Positions 10,035 to 20,867 of a stretch of 60,000 nt of DNA are shown one piece after another (position 1 is the first letter of the stretch; the number at the start of each line of letters is the position of its first letter). The position numbers were made by a program, and so were the translations under genes. The notes under the pieces were generated by a model. That model did no database searches. It was not told where the DNA came from and saw nothing but the letters and a program-made list of their open reading frames with translations. Origin of the DNA: Bolinopsis microptera (lineage: Eukaryota; Ctenophora; Tentaculata; Lobata; Bolinopsidae); assembly GCF_026151205.1 (NCBI RefSeq), contig NC_087078.1:9752675-9812674 (forward strand), read 5' to 3'.

Positions 10035-12248
10035 ATGGATCAGACAGCAAACAGTGCAGAATCCACAGAAACACCTAATCAACACACCAACCTTACAACA
10101 CAAACACCTAATCAACACATCAACCCTACCACCCAACTTTCATTTAATGACTCACTCATATCACTATTTGGACAGCATGCATCCACACTGGCCAAAACCA
10201 CCTCTCACAGCATAGAACACATGGCCATTAACTCATGTCACATATCATTCCTGAAAGCCTGCCGTGATCACTCACTCATCCCTAAGGGACTCAGACTCAC
10301 CAACCCACTATCCACCAAACGCTCAACTGAAGTCCTCACTCACGCATCTAACCTCCTCATCACTGAAAGACTCAACCACTATCGCCTCAAATATGCACAA
10401 CACAAACGCACTTATGAGCACAACCTCAGACACATAGAATCACTCATAACCCCTCAATATTTTCAGAAACTAGGACACCTCAACACCAAAAAATCCTCAT
10501 ACACCCACAGAAAACAACTCCTTACTCACCAAAAGAAGTTCGCGGTACTACTCTCAGAATACGACACCCCGTTCCTCTCACCCTACGACACTCTTAAAAC
10601 GCTCGACATACCCTCTCCCACATTTCATGGTCCCCTCCTCAAGACCTCACCTACCCCCAAGAAAGACACCACAGCCAAAACAGTGATCAACCTCTCTGGA
10701 CAGACCCTCTCCACAGCTGAAACTGACGTCCTCTCCCTTGGACTGAAGTTCGTCCCGACACCCACCTCAGATCCTACCCCCGACCTGGCTCCCCTCATAC
10801 AGAATATCACTAAACAACTAGGAGAAGGCATGGAAGCCTCAGCCACATATCAGGTCACCTCTGTATTATCTAAATTTGACAATAAACGTGACATGACCAC
10901 CGACAATTTGACTCCACAACAACGTACCGCTCTTAAATCTTTAAAATCTAAGAAATCTGAATTGAAATTTCTTCCTGCTGATAAGGGCAACGCCACTGTT
11001 GTACTGACTCACGATCAATACATAACCAAAGTTACCGACCACTTATCCTCAGGTAGTTACACCCTCTTAACGAAAGACCCCACTCAATCCGTTACCACTA
11101 AACTACAGAAAGTCCTCAAGAAACTACACACCGACAAGAAGATCACGACCGACCTATACCACAAGATGCGCAACCTACATCCTAGATGGCCTCAACTTTA
11201 CGGACAACCTAAGATACACAAACCCGGCGCACCTATCCGTCCCGTAGTCAGCTTCTACAACACCCCCCTCCAAGCCCTCCACAAAGTCCTCGCATCTTTC
11301 CTCAAACCCCTAGCCCAGAACCCCTTACGCCTCAAAGACTCTTCCGACTTCAAACATCGCTTCGACTCCTCTCTCAATCCCTCCTTCCACTACCACGCCT
11401 CCTTAGACGTCCAATCCTTGTACACCTCCTGTGACATGCGCCTAGCCCTCAAAACTGTCATCTCCTCCTTTGAACAGAACCCCTCTCGTCTTCCCTCCAA
11501 TGTCACCACCACCACCATAGGCTCCCTTATCAACTTTTGCCTTGACAACTCATACCTTGAATTCAACGGCTCCTTCTACTCCCAAGACGAAGGTGGTACA
11601 ATGGGATCCCCCCTCATTGTTGAACTAGCTGAAATCCGTCTTGCTGAAATCGAGACCTTAGCTTTATCCTCATGTCCTGACCCTCCGAACACTTACTCCC
11701 ATTTCGTTGACGACGGCCTTGGATCTTTCAGGGACAGAAACCACGCAGAATCCTTCCTTACATTCCTTAACTCCCTTACTGAAGACCTCAACTTTACCCA
11801 AGAACATCCCTCTACAGACGGAACTATACCCTTCCTTGACGTTCTCATCCACCCTGACAAATCCACATCAGTCTACAGAAAACCCACCCACACCAACCTC
11901 TACACCAAGTACTCCTCCTGCACCACCAACTCATCTAAGAACGCAGTCATCCGATCACTGACCAGAAGAGCCCACAACATCTGCTCACCCCAACACCTTG
12001 ACGACGAACTCCAGACAGTACGACACGTTTGCCTCCAGAACGTTTCTCTTCCTTTCCATCCCTCCCTATCCAAACCCATCTCCAAGATACTCGGACAACA
12101 CGACATCAAAGTCACCCACTCCTCTGCTACCTCCCTCCGCAACCTCCTCACCAAAACGAAGACCACACCCCCTACTCACCTCACTCCCAACACCATCTAC
12201 GAAATTTCCTGCTCACAGTGCCCCTCCAAATACGCCGGACAGACCTGA
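10035..12248 (+). CDS. Penelope-like reverse transcriptase, truncated in its GIY-YIG domain
   Basis: 737 residues from the ATG at 10035. The N-terminus is Thr/Gln-rich and low-complexity. RT landmarks by approximate residue: DKGNATVV (315), GQPKIHKPGAPIRPVVS (390), box A SLDVQSLYTSC (456), box B EGGTMGSPL (528), box C FVDDG (556), FLDVLIHP and VYRKPTHTNLYTKYSS (about 600-630). These are diagnostic of the Penelope RT family, a sister group of telomerase. The frame then enters the GIY-YIG domain but ends at a TGA made by the 353-bp deletion junction, just after YAGQT. The catalytic palm looks intact; the endonuclease is not. Confidence 0.9.
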   Translation: MDQTANSAESTETPNQHTNLTTQTPNQHINPTTQLSFNDSLISLFGQHASTLAKTTSHSIEHMAINSCHISFLKACRDHSLIPKGLRLTNPLSTKRSTEVLTHASNLLITERLNHYRLKYAQHKRTYEHNLRHIESLITPQYFQKLGHLNTKKSSYTHRKQLLTHQKKFAVLLSEYDTPFLSPYDTLKTLDIPSPTFHGPLLKTSPTPKKDTTAKTVINLSGQTLSTAETDVLSLGLKFVPTPTSDPTPDLAPLIQNITKQLGEGMEASATYQVTSVLSKFDNKRDMTTDNLTPQQRTALKSLKSKKSELKFLPADKGNATVVLTHDQYITKVTDHLSSGSYTLLTKDPTQSVTTKLQKVLKKLHTDKKITTDLYHKMRNLHPRWPQLYGQPKIHKPGAPIRPVVSFYNTPLQALHKVLASFLKPLAQNPLRLKDSSDFKHRFDSSLNPSFHYHASLDVQSLYTSCDMRLALKTVISSFEQNPSRLPSNVTTTTIGSLINFCLDNSYLEFNGSFYSQDEGGTMGSPLIVELAEIRLAEIETLALSSCPDPPNTYSHFVDDGLGSFRDRNHAESFLTFLNSLTEDLNFTQEHPSTDGTIPFLDVLIHPDKSTSVYRKPTHTNLYTKYSSCTTNSSKNAVIRSLTRRAHNICSPQHLDDELQTVRHVCLQNVSLPFHPSLSKPISKILGQHDIKVTHSSATSLRNLLTKTKTTPPTHLTPNTIYEISCSQCPSKYAGQT

Positions 12249-12436
12249 TATTGTACTGTAATTTTCACTTTCCCACCCACACCTCCCCCACCCTCCATCC
12301 CTGACACCACTCAATCACATATAAGCATTGTCCACCACATCACATTCAGCTGACGACGATTAACACATGTTTATTGAAAGCTTCTACAAGTTAAATCATC
12401 GTATCTCTTATATGTTTTTAACCCAACTCCACTCAG
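12104..12436 (+). repeat. Right pseudo-LTR of the PLE (333 bp, internally deleted)
   Basis: Same sequence as 9321-10006 without the segment equivalent to 9464-9816. The deletion removes most of the GIY-YIG domain and the original stop, and creates a new TGA at 12246-12248. Confidence 0.9.
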
Positions 12437-13340
12437 CTGTTTTGTTGTGTTGGGTACGACAGTACATCATCGCCTGGCCCTCCCAGATTGGGTTTTAAGC
12501 CAACCAAGTCATAAAACTGCCGACCCTCCACAAGATTCGTGTTAGGGGCTTTAACCCTAGTGCTGTTTAAATTCATCATAGCTGTTTTTCAAATAGCTAA
12601 ATGACCCCATGGAGTCCCCTCCATGGTGGCAAATGGTCATTTCCCAAAGCCACGCTACCGGAACATTTGGGTTTGAACCGCAGGAACATCAACTTGAGTT
12701 GAACTTTTTATCAGACTTTAACCAATCGAATTGTCTGCTCAGGGTAAATGATGTGGTGAGTTCTTCTTCTTCTTCTTCTTCTCCGTCTTCTTCTTCTCCG
12801 ACACTACCCGAAGGTAGCCACTCCTGTCCCGAGCTAGGGGGGCTAGGGTGTCAGAATAAACTAAACTTTTGCAGGAGCTATAGCCCTCTCCCTGACTGCC
12901 CGTTACCCCGGGTATGGGGGGTCATCCTTTCCACCAGAGCGTGGTCCAATCATTTGGGTCGTAGTGGAAAGTCAGAGGATATAATGACCAATACCTCCAG
13001 CTGATGCTCCGCACCTCTCTTCTTCAGAGGCTAGGAGTGCGAGAGACAACTGACGTTCCTATCTTGTCTCTCCGGGGGTCAGCTATCTACCCGTCGCCCA
13101 TCCTGATTCTTGCCTGGAGTTCACCACCATCCATCGTCCAGTATCCAGTCTTCACCACGTGGAGGCATCAGGAGGACTTGTTGCAGAGAGGCTAAGGTCG
13201 ACTTATTCGATTTCGACTAGGTACTGACAGAGAGGCACTAGCGGGGTACCTCCGATTCACAGCCCTGGCTTTTTAAATAGTGAGAGCACAGAACTGCTAG
13301 TCAGCGGTGATCTTTTTAATCACCTACGCATCTACAACCA
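12437..13340 (-). mobile_element. Probable 5' region of the non-LTR element, split off by the PLE
   Basis: The PLE joins this segment to the endonuclease side at 9320. On the minus strand an open stretch from about 12575 down to 12437 (including VEGRQFYDLVGLKPN) would run into the endonuclease side with one frameshift, in keeping with the decay of the rest. The remainder is GC-richer than its surroundings, with few stops and no recognised domain, like a 5' leader. The outer limit is approximate. Confidence 0.4.
12757..12802. repeat. (TTC)n microsatellite
   Basis: TTC run interrupted by TCCG, on the strand opposite the presumed non-LTR element. Confidence 0.9.
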
Positions 13341-13931
13341 TTGGAAGACTAAAATAAATTATCATTATTAATTATCATTATTAATATCAACAGCCGGGGG
13401 AATTGTGAAACAGAAAAAAAACATTTCCTGCCACTTTAGGTTTGTATTGTACTTTGATCTTATTTATTGTTTTTAATCATTTCAATCTGGAGAAAAACAA
13501 AGATATCATCATCGAATAATAATAATAATAATTCGGGGCCAGAGGAAAATTATCGACTGCCAAGGTTTGATGCCTAGGCAGTCGAGACCTCTTATAGAGA
13601 CCCGATATAATAATCCAATACATCTGTACACGTTTTTAAAAAGCGTGCAACCCATTATAAGTATTCAGTAATGTTTCTGAACTCTGGTGAAAATAAAAAA
13701 AGTATTCTGGTGATTGTCTCAGGATCATCTCTAAGTAAGTAAAAACTTGGAGAAAAACAAAAACAATTCACCATCGACCAATAATAATAACAATTCAATA
13801 ATTCAATGCATTTGTACACGTTTTTATAAAGCATGCAACCCATTATACGTATTCAGTAATACTAATGTTTCTTAACTCTGGTGAAACTAGAAAGAATAGT
13901 CAAGTGTCTGGTGATTGTCTCACGAGCATCT
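13341..13931. repeat. Methyltransferase 3' flank, present twice in tandem
   Basis: An ATT microsatellite at about 13350-13390 is followed by two diverged copies of one flank, about 13620-13735 and 13797-13931. Both contain TGTACACGTTTTTA, TGCAACCCATTATA, AGTATTCAGTAAT and CTGGTGATTGTCTCA. The same flank occurs once beside the third methyltransferase (36885-37000), so the duplicated unit included it. Confidence 0.8.
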
Positions 13932-14726
13932 CTAAGACTTGATTTTCAGGCAGTAATACACATAAGCTAGCAATCCCTCCATAAAAGCTTCCCCCACCAG
14001 TGGATATGTAAGAACCTCCATATTAGGATCCCTTTTCTTACATTCCCTCGTCATTATCTTATACCCTGGTATAATGAACTTTGTCGCGTCCTCAAAGTCT
14101 ACCAGATCCAAACCAGTCTTCTTGAAAAGGTCCAGAACATTGTCTTTTGTTAGAATCGGGTGAGGTCTTTTCAGGTGCCTATTCGCCTCCTTGCAGAGCT
14201 CCCATTCAACATTCCTGACAAAGTCCCAGATGAAGATCTTAGTGTCCTTAACACAACAACTGACAAGGTTATCCAAGAATTTCTTAAGGTTGCCGTGCGC
14301 GTAGTACATGGCCCCCAGAACCATGATGTGGGTGTAGGTCTGGTCTTTTATCTCAGCTGCTGGTCCGGTCATGTGGGAAATCAGGAACTCTCCTTGGTGG
14401 CTGACTCCGTGGGTCTTAGCCAGCTCCTCACACTCCTCGATATACTTCGGGTTGATATCAGTCCCTACAAAGTGACACCCCGTGCGTTTAGCAATTCCCA
14501 CGGTGTACATTCCTTTCCCACATCCCAAGTCCAGGATCCTGGAGTCTGGTCCTATCCCCTGGTTTGAGATAATATACTCTATCATATCCTCGTTTGCCTT
14601 TTTCAAGTCCGGGATGGTATCGACATCTACATCAGGTGATATTCTGCCGTAGTTGTAAAACCCAGGTGCTATATCGTTCCATAGGTCGTTAAACAGCTTG
14701 TTGGAGTAGTTTCCATAAACCGACAT
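13932..14726 (-). CDS. Class I SAM-dependent methyltransferase, copy 2 (intronless)
   Basis: 264 residues from ATG to stop in one exon, closely similar to copies 1 and 3. Motif I is ILDLGCGKGMYTVGIAKRTG at about residues 68-87, followed by HFVGTDINPKYIEECE, whose Asp should contact the SAM ribose. Later blocks are MVLGAMYYAHGN, KIFIWDFVRNVEWELCKEAN and FIIPGYKIMTRECK. The frame is undamaged and changes against copy 1 are mostly substitutions, in keeping with a functional gene. Substrate unknown. Differences cluster in the middle (about residues 105-165), the likely substrate-selecting part, while both ends are almost unchanged. Confidence 0.85.
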   Translation of the reverse strand: MSVYGNYSNKLFNDLWNDIAPGFYNYGRISPDVDVDTIPDLKKANEDMIEYIISNQGIGPDSRILDLGCGKGMYTVGIAKRTGCHFVGTDINPKYIEECEELAKTHGVSHQGEFLISHMTGPAAEIKDQTYTHIMVLGAMYYAHGNLKKFLDNLVSCCVKDTKIFIWDFVRNVEWELCKEANRHLKRPHPILTKDNVLDLFKKTGLDLVDFEDATKFIIPGYKIMTRECKKRDPNMEVLTYPLVGEAFMEGLLAYVYYCLKIKS

Positions 14727-15044
14727 TATCTTGTCACTACGAAAAGAAATATTTTAGCAGTGATTATAGTAATTGCATGCAGAGCTACGTTGAAATTAAA
14801 ATAGTTAAGTGGTTATACCGGGTTATACGTATGTAATGAGAAAATTTCGGATTTTTAATGTCTTCGAGCGTTCATTTCAATGTCCGTTCAAAATTATGTC
14901 CGTTCATATGATGTCCGGTCAAATAACTTCCAGTTCCGATAAGGTACAAAAATTGGTGCTGTAGAAACTGTGTATAGTAACAGAAAGCTGACAAAATAAA
15001 AAGCGAACCACAACGAAATTAAACTAGAAGTAGATAGAATGTAG
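14727..15044. other. Intergenic with a short dispersed repeat
   Basis: 14860-14950 contains repeated GTCCGTTCA words (TTCGAGCGTTCATTT, ATGTCCGGTCAAATAA). A related segment occurs in inverse orientation at about 18380-18470, and more GTCCGTTCAAAT words at about 18540-18560. Probably a diverged MITE; ends not defined. Confidence 0.5.
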
Positions 15045-15905
15045 GAACTGGAATAGGAACCGACTGGATATCCGGCTGAATCCGGATCCTGCCGGATATC
15101 GGACTTTAATATCCGGCTCCGGCTCCGGTTTCAAAAATTTTGCCGGATTTTTTGCCGGATATTTCATTTTTTAAATGTATTTTTGAAATCTTGAAATCCT
15201 TTTTTTGTTTTTGTCACATTTTAACTCGAATCCCTAAAGTAAAAATCAAAACTTTTTTCACTAAACTTTGAAAAACCAAAAAAATGTTTTTGGCTAATAA
15301 TGAACAGAGTAGCATGACTGTGCCGCGCCGCGCACACAATCGCTAGATCGGAAAGATGCGTTACTGTGCCGCGCCGAGCTGCGATTAATTGACATCGTCA
15401 ATTAAGGTCCGACTCATTCTCGATACGTACCTCCCGTATCGAGAGCTCCCGCTCCCGAGCTCGTATTACCAGTGCCTGGGGAGGCCTCGAGTAGTACTGC
15501 TTGTAGATCGTTGATTCGATATATTACCCTTGGCTATAATGTCTACTGCTAAACAGAAAACATCATCGGTCTGGTCATACTACTCAAAGGAATGAGGAAC
15601 CCCGTATGCACGTTGCAAAAAGTGCTCAGTCAACTTGCAGCTTGTTGCTTGCCTATCAGAATTTCAATTATGACTTTTATTTGGTTGAAGATTAAACGAA
15701 AATTAGCTAAGCTAAAAATTATTGGAAAATTTATCTTATTGTGTAATTTCACATAATATTGATAATGACAAAAGTCTAAAAATAAGGATATAAATTTAAA
15801 TTTTCCGACAAGTTCCGCGCCGGCTGCCTTATATTTGACCCTCCAAACACTGGTTTTGGTCCGGCAGAATCCGGCAAACCGGATAGTAAATTGATATTAT
15901 CAGGT
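15045..15905. mobile_element. hAT transposon relic with CCGGATATCC-rich ends
   Basis: The left part (15050-15165) has many copies of CCGGAT/ATCCGGC. The right part (15830-15895) repeats them inverted, including GGTCCGGCAGAATCCGGC. A BED-finger remnant lies inside. The right part reappears inverted at about 59420-59610, so this is a dispersed family. Exact ends and target duplication not determined. Confidence 0.6.
15539..15640 (+). pseudogene. BED-type zinc-finger remnant of a hAT transposase
   Basis: From the ATG at 15539 the translation contains SSVWSYYSKE, a stop, then GTPYARCKKCSVNLQ. This matches the start of a BED finger (hydrophobic-Trp-x-aromatic, then CxxC), the usual N-terminal DNA-binding domain of hAT transposases. 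The in-frame TGA and the lack of a following catalytic domain show it is dead. Confidence 0.6.
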
Positions 15906-15927
15906 ATTGGGCAGTGTTTACATAAGA

Positions 15928-16290
15928 GGTCGTTCACATTTTAGTTTTACGTTAAATCAATGATGGGGGGTTGGGGGAGTGATCAGGGGGTATTTAAATT
16001 ATTATGCTGTTCGGCGGTCGCGCGCTACTGCAAGCGAAAGAGCTTTGGTTAGAGCAGCTGTTTGACGGACTGAATGCTATTGCTATAGGAGAATTACCGG
16101 TGCGGAATGAAGACTTCTCGCCATTATTCATCATCTAGTTCTACCTTCATCGAAGACTCCTTAGAATTTTTGAGAATGATTTTCGTTTAGTATGTAGTCT
16201 CAAAATTCCACTACACACTAGCGTAATTGTAATCATTTAAAATCCCACCCCCTCCCCCCCCCCCCCCCCCCCTCGGCTGATTAGTAGGAC
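15928..16290. mobile_element. Diverged MITE related to 47522-47730
   Basis: The left part has GGTCGTTCACATTTTAG and a G-rich stretch; the right part has GTAATCATTTAAAATCCCACC and a long C run ending in CTCGGCTGATTA. These match the ends and the homopolymer arms of the intact element at 47522-47730. The interior differs and the right terminus is lost. Confidence 0.5.
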
Positions 16291-18783
16291 TAGGACTATG
16301 AGTATGAGCGGATTACCCATGTCACATGTGACCCATTAGCCTCATTTTCACCTTGAATATTTAAAGAATTAGATCCCGATCAATACAAGTATAATCTTTA
16401 ATTGACAATAACAATTCATCGCAGCTCGGCCGAGCTCGGCGAGGCCTAGTACACAGTATGCAATATAGTACTAGTAGCGCATCTCGCCGTTTTGAATTTG
16501 TGGTTTCGAGAAGCATAATTGAGTGCGCGGCGCGGCCCAGTAACGCATTGCGCTACAAATATAATCACTATGGATTATACTTGCAACTTGGATATCATGG
16601 ACGTAACATAAGAAAGTTCTTTTTGAAAAGTGATGAGGCTATAAATTCGTTAGCCTCAATTAATTGTTCCTCGCATTTCAATCACTCCTAGTCCTACTGA
16701 GTCTAGTGAGTGAGCTAGGAGTTCGCCGAACATCTCATTTAAAGCTGCCGTATCGATTTTGTATACGCATAACAAAAATCAAATGCGCAACTAAAACAAA
16801 AATGAAATTATTAAATTTTTTCCAAAAAATGAACTTTTATGGGTGTTTCTAATAATGACCAGGGTCAAGGACAAGTTTAACCGTGAAAACAGGTTTTGGA
16901 AGGATAGAAATGGTCCAACACAAGAGCAAGCGTGCCAATAGTAAATCACATACCGATACACTTATATATATACCAGTATGTGATGAGAAATAGTTAAAAA
17001 TGATTAAGTATAAAAACAGGTTAGGCAAGAAATATTTGTTTAACTGAATGCTAAAGCTGCAGCAAGAATCGAATTATGTCTCATTTCATTTGTGAGATAG
17101 GGTCAGTGACTTCAACAAATTGTACTTTGAAGTAATTGTGTGGGATATATGACTATGAGTGCTTATAGAATGAAGTGTTTATCTATTTATAAATTATTAA
17201 ATTTCATATATGGCTCAAAATTGTAATTGTTTAATGAAAAAAACTGACTCGAAAGCTAATCTAAATTAAAAAAATGTATTTTCATGAATATCCCGTTCAC
17301 CCTGTCCCATTCTTTAGTCGAACTTCGGCACATGTCGAACTAGAGTTCAGGTAACATTATACCCTAGTTCGACAGTCAAAGTTCTCTCTTCGAATTAAAG
17401 TATGTCGAGTAGGTGTCGTCTCCCCACAACGCAGCTTTACTCTTAGGATCCGTAACCCTGCTAATCCCGTTATCAGTTATATTTACTGGAAATTCAAAAA
17501 CATTCGATCTAATTTCGCGTTCGATCTAATTTCTGCGTTCGATCTAATAGTAATTACATCTTGGTGATTTCTTAAATTAAAAAATGTTTAAAAGCCTGTT
17601 TCCCACATATAAACATAGTTCAAGTTTAAGTTCCTAGTTCCTACGAACAATCACAAATTCAGATATTTTTAAATATTCAATCTAGTTATACCGGAAATAG
17701 AATATCTGCTGTACGTGTAGTACTGCAGATTTAAAATTAATATCTAATCGACGTCTGGGAAGTGTTAAAGTCAGCCGGCGTGCTTTATGGGTTTCCAAAC
17801 TTTTTGAGAGTGAGACCATCTGAACATACTATATCGCGAAAAACATGACGACTTGTCTGGATTGTTGGTATGGCGTTCTTGGAGCGATCTGACCACTATA
17901 ATTATATATTTATATGTCAACAAGTAATTAACATGCAAACTTGAAGCACCGTGGGAAATAAGAGTAGCAAGATTTAGGAACCATGAATTGAAACAGATTA
18001 TGCACAACTAAAAACCACCAAAAGCAAAAAAGTAGTTATTACCTTTGTTTTGAAAAGAGTTCATAACAGCTTTCTCAAAACTGCAACAAAGTATCAATCA
18101 CCGTGACGATTATTTGGCAATGTGATCGATGGATGGAATTTAATTGACTTAGAAATAGACTAGATCTAAATTAGAGTTCACATCACACATGGCAACTCTG
18201 TATAATTACATCATTATTCACGAAGTCAACACGATCTCTAAGATTTGTCTGCTCAATTCGTGGATCCCATAAGGGACGGGAACCCTTTAAGGACTACCGG
18301 TGGACCATGAATTTCTGCATTTTAGTGTTTCGTTAGGACTAACTAGTAACTATACTAGGGAAATGCTGAACTAAAACATATCTTATCGGACGTTATTTGA
18401 CCGGACATTGCGTGAACAGAAATAATAAAATGAACACTCGAAGGCATTCGGTAAATATAATTCATTAAACTATACCTTGTCGGACCTTGTTTAAAGTTAA
18501 ACGGACATCAAATGAACGCTAGGGGCAGGGCATCCAGCGTTCAATTAATGTCCGTTCAAATAATCACTTAAATCACTAAAAATTGCTGTTACAAATACAA
18601 ATATTATTTTTATAATCATCACAATATTTTTTGTATATATAGTCCTAAAAATAAATACAAAATTAAATTTGGACGAATGATTTAGTGGGAGTGACACAAT
18701 TGCAGCGGTGCCAGTCCAAAAATAATACTTAATCACATTCAAAATATGTGTCTCGCTTTTTATAACCAGTCAACATACATATA
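16291..18783. other. AT-rich intergenic DNA with scattered MITE fragments
   Basis: No gene recognised. Short structures: an inverted pair around TAGGACTAGGA (about 16288 and 16690); TGTCGAACTAG/CTAGTTCGACA at about 17333-17375; repeated TTCGATCTAATTTC at 17502-17550 with TACATCTTGGTGA, a decayed relative of the fold-back at 41321-41504; and GTCCGTTCA-type words at 18380-18560. Confidence 0.5.
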
Positions 18784-19140
18784 CAGGGTGGGCCAAAAGT
18801 CAGTGTGCAAACGTTTGGTCTTATACCTCCGCCGTGTTTTATATTTGAGAGCTGTTGCTTTGCAGATGGCATACTGTACCTTCTTGTTCGAGGATTCCGT
18901 CACCAAAATTTGAAAATTCGAATATTTTAGACCACGCCCATCCAATATTAAAACGCCTATATTGTTTTCTCTAAACTTGTTGGACGCCTAATTGGACGGC
19001 AAAACGGATTAGAAATCAAGCATTTTGTGTATGAGTATCTCGTTAACAAAATTGACTGGGTGATTATCAATTATGTGACACCGTGACACGACACCTTAAT
19101 TGGACAGCTCCTAAACGATTCCCGTATTGTTTAGCGGGGT

Positions 19141-20416
19141 TTAGGGCCTGTCATGATATCATGGATCGCTTAGGTTCCACCAGGATCTGATAGTCCTCAT
19201 AATTCTGCGGCCTCTATGTATCGTTATCTCGCACAACTCCGTAGTCCGTAAGACCCTTGTAAGTTTGGCATGTGAAAATTTGCAGCCTTCCAGACATTTA
19301 TTGGGTTAACGAGGTGTCGTACGTCACCTCAAGATCGGGTGACAGGGGGCTGACCAGGCAAGAACCCAATTGATTGGATCTGAGGTCACGTGATTATGAG
19401 CCTGAGGGCACGTGACTGTGACGTCACCAGAGCTTGTTCTCCGTTTCCCGCTAATTGGACCAGGTGAGCTTGCATGCTTGTGAAATGTGAATGTGGGTTT
19501 AAGTACAGCTGTACTGCAGTTTATATCTACCTTACAAGACATTTTTGTGGCGGACCAATTTGCGACGACCGAAATTTTGGCGGTCCGAAAATATGGCGAA
19601 ATTGAACAAAAACCGTCACATTTCGGACGTCACAGAAAATAAGGGTATTTTTCATCATTTTGTTTTCTGACACAAAGGAAATTCAAAATTTTCTAAAAAT
19701 CGGTAAAATCATGTTGAAACAAAATGAAACTTATAAATCGATTTCTTCATCTTCCTCTAAGGGGTCCGGCTCGACTCTTTCAGTTTCACTTATTGAGTTT
19801 GGTATTAAATTGTTTATCTTCACTTAGTCTCTTATAAGACGTTTATGTTAGCACATAAATATAATTTATTGTAAACAGTAAATTTAAAACGTATTACTTG
19901 ACATTAAATTCATCATGGAATATTGTGTTTATTTGTCCCACCATCATATCACTAACTTTTCAAGAACAAAATGAATCGATGAAGCCACAATTATTGGAAT
20001 AAGCTAAAAATAATGCGACGGATTCTATTACGACGACCGAAATTTTGGCGGTCCGAAAATATGGCGAAATTTCGGGAAAACCGTCGCATTTCGTACGTTA
20101 TGAAAAAGTCTTGTAAGGTAATTACTCCCTATTATAGTGTATGTACTAAGAGCATCAACTTGCGGGTGAACATTTTATGTCTCAAAACCCAACATATTAT
20201 ACATCATTGGAAAGGTCTCATTGAGTAGAGTCGTTTGGTACCAAGTTTTGGGCAAATGGCTGTTCCTAGCGAAAGTTATAGCCCGTCAAAGTTCCAAAAA
20301 TGACCATTTAAAAAATGGGGCGGGGCATCGTGTTCTTAAAGTTTTTGACGAATTTTTTTTACAGCATATTGTTTATCACATTTTTTTACACAAGATTTGC
20401 TGTATGCCGTAATTTT
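19141..20416 (+). repeat. Left terminal inverted repeat of F2, interrupted by a MITE
   Basis: 19141-19529 and 20119-20416 are TIR; 19530-20118 is a later insertion. The inner end at about 20416 follows GCTGTATGCCGTAATTTT, where similarity to 30918 stops. An identical 63-codon chance ORF lies in both arms (20221-20412 and 30922-31113), a sign of high arm identity. Confidence 0.8.
19530..20118. mobile_element. 589-bp MITE with TA duplication and internal direct repeats
   Basis: Ends CCTTACAAGAC (19530-19540) and GTCTTGTAAGG (20108-20118) are a perfect 11-bp inverted pair flanked by TA. The matching TIR arm near 33660-33670 has the empty site ATCTAATTAC (on its complement) with a single TA. Inside, two direct repeats of about 68 bp (about 19565-19632 and 20030-20098) share CGACGACCGAAATTTTGGCG. 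Confidence 0.9.
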
Positions 20417-20867
20417 TAATCCATTATTACAGTCACAATCAATTTATTTTGTCATCAGAGTTTGAATTACGTAAAGAGACAATCTGTATTCCGCATGGTT
20501 CCCGGCGCGCTAGTTTGTCTACAAATTATTAGTTCGCGCGTTACAATATCAGATTTACCCAGTAACGCACATGTTCGCACGTTAGTCAGTGTAATAGGTA
20601 AGCTCCTCCCTAGCATCAGCTGTAGGAGTAACAGCAGTACAGATGTCAAACTGAAGGTTAAGTTACATGTCTAATGGAAGAGAGTATTTCTCTGTTATTT
20701 TTGTGTTTTCAAAACAAAAATAAACGGAGCATTTGATCGAAATTTATTTCAATTAAAATATAGATTAACAGTCATTTAGTCAAGCTAAAAAATCAGACTC
20801 TAAATCGAATCGAGAGATCCTTATACAGTTTAAAATTTAAAATTGAAAATGTCTATTTTACTAGCAG
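20417..20867. other. F2 interior beside the left TIR
   Basis: AT-rich non-coding sequence between the TIR and the stop codon of the minus-strand F2 gene. Nothing else recognised. Confidence 0.35.

Larger units (their letters stand above)
9321..12436 (+). mobile_element. Penelope-like retroelement (PLE) with pseudo-LTRs
   Basis: A full-length RT ORF lies between two direct copies of the element's 3' region, the pseudo-LTR layout typical of Penelope-like elements, which arises from partial tandem insertion. The left copy is 9321-10006; the right copy is 12104-12436 and lacks the 353 bp equivalent to 9464-9816. No clear target duplication was found. It appears to have inserted into the 5' region of the minus-strand non-LTR element. 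Confidence 0.85.

Noticed and set aside
17500-17550. tRNA B-box-like GTTCGATCTAA words
   Set aside because: No A box or cloverleaf around them; they belong to a decayed fold-back related to 41321-41504.
17771-18007. Possible hAT remnant (GTTTCCAAACTTTTTGAGAG)
   Set aside because: The short phrase resembles hAT-derived repeats, but no termini, duplication or coding remnant could be defined.
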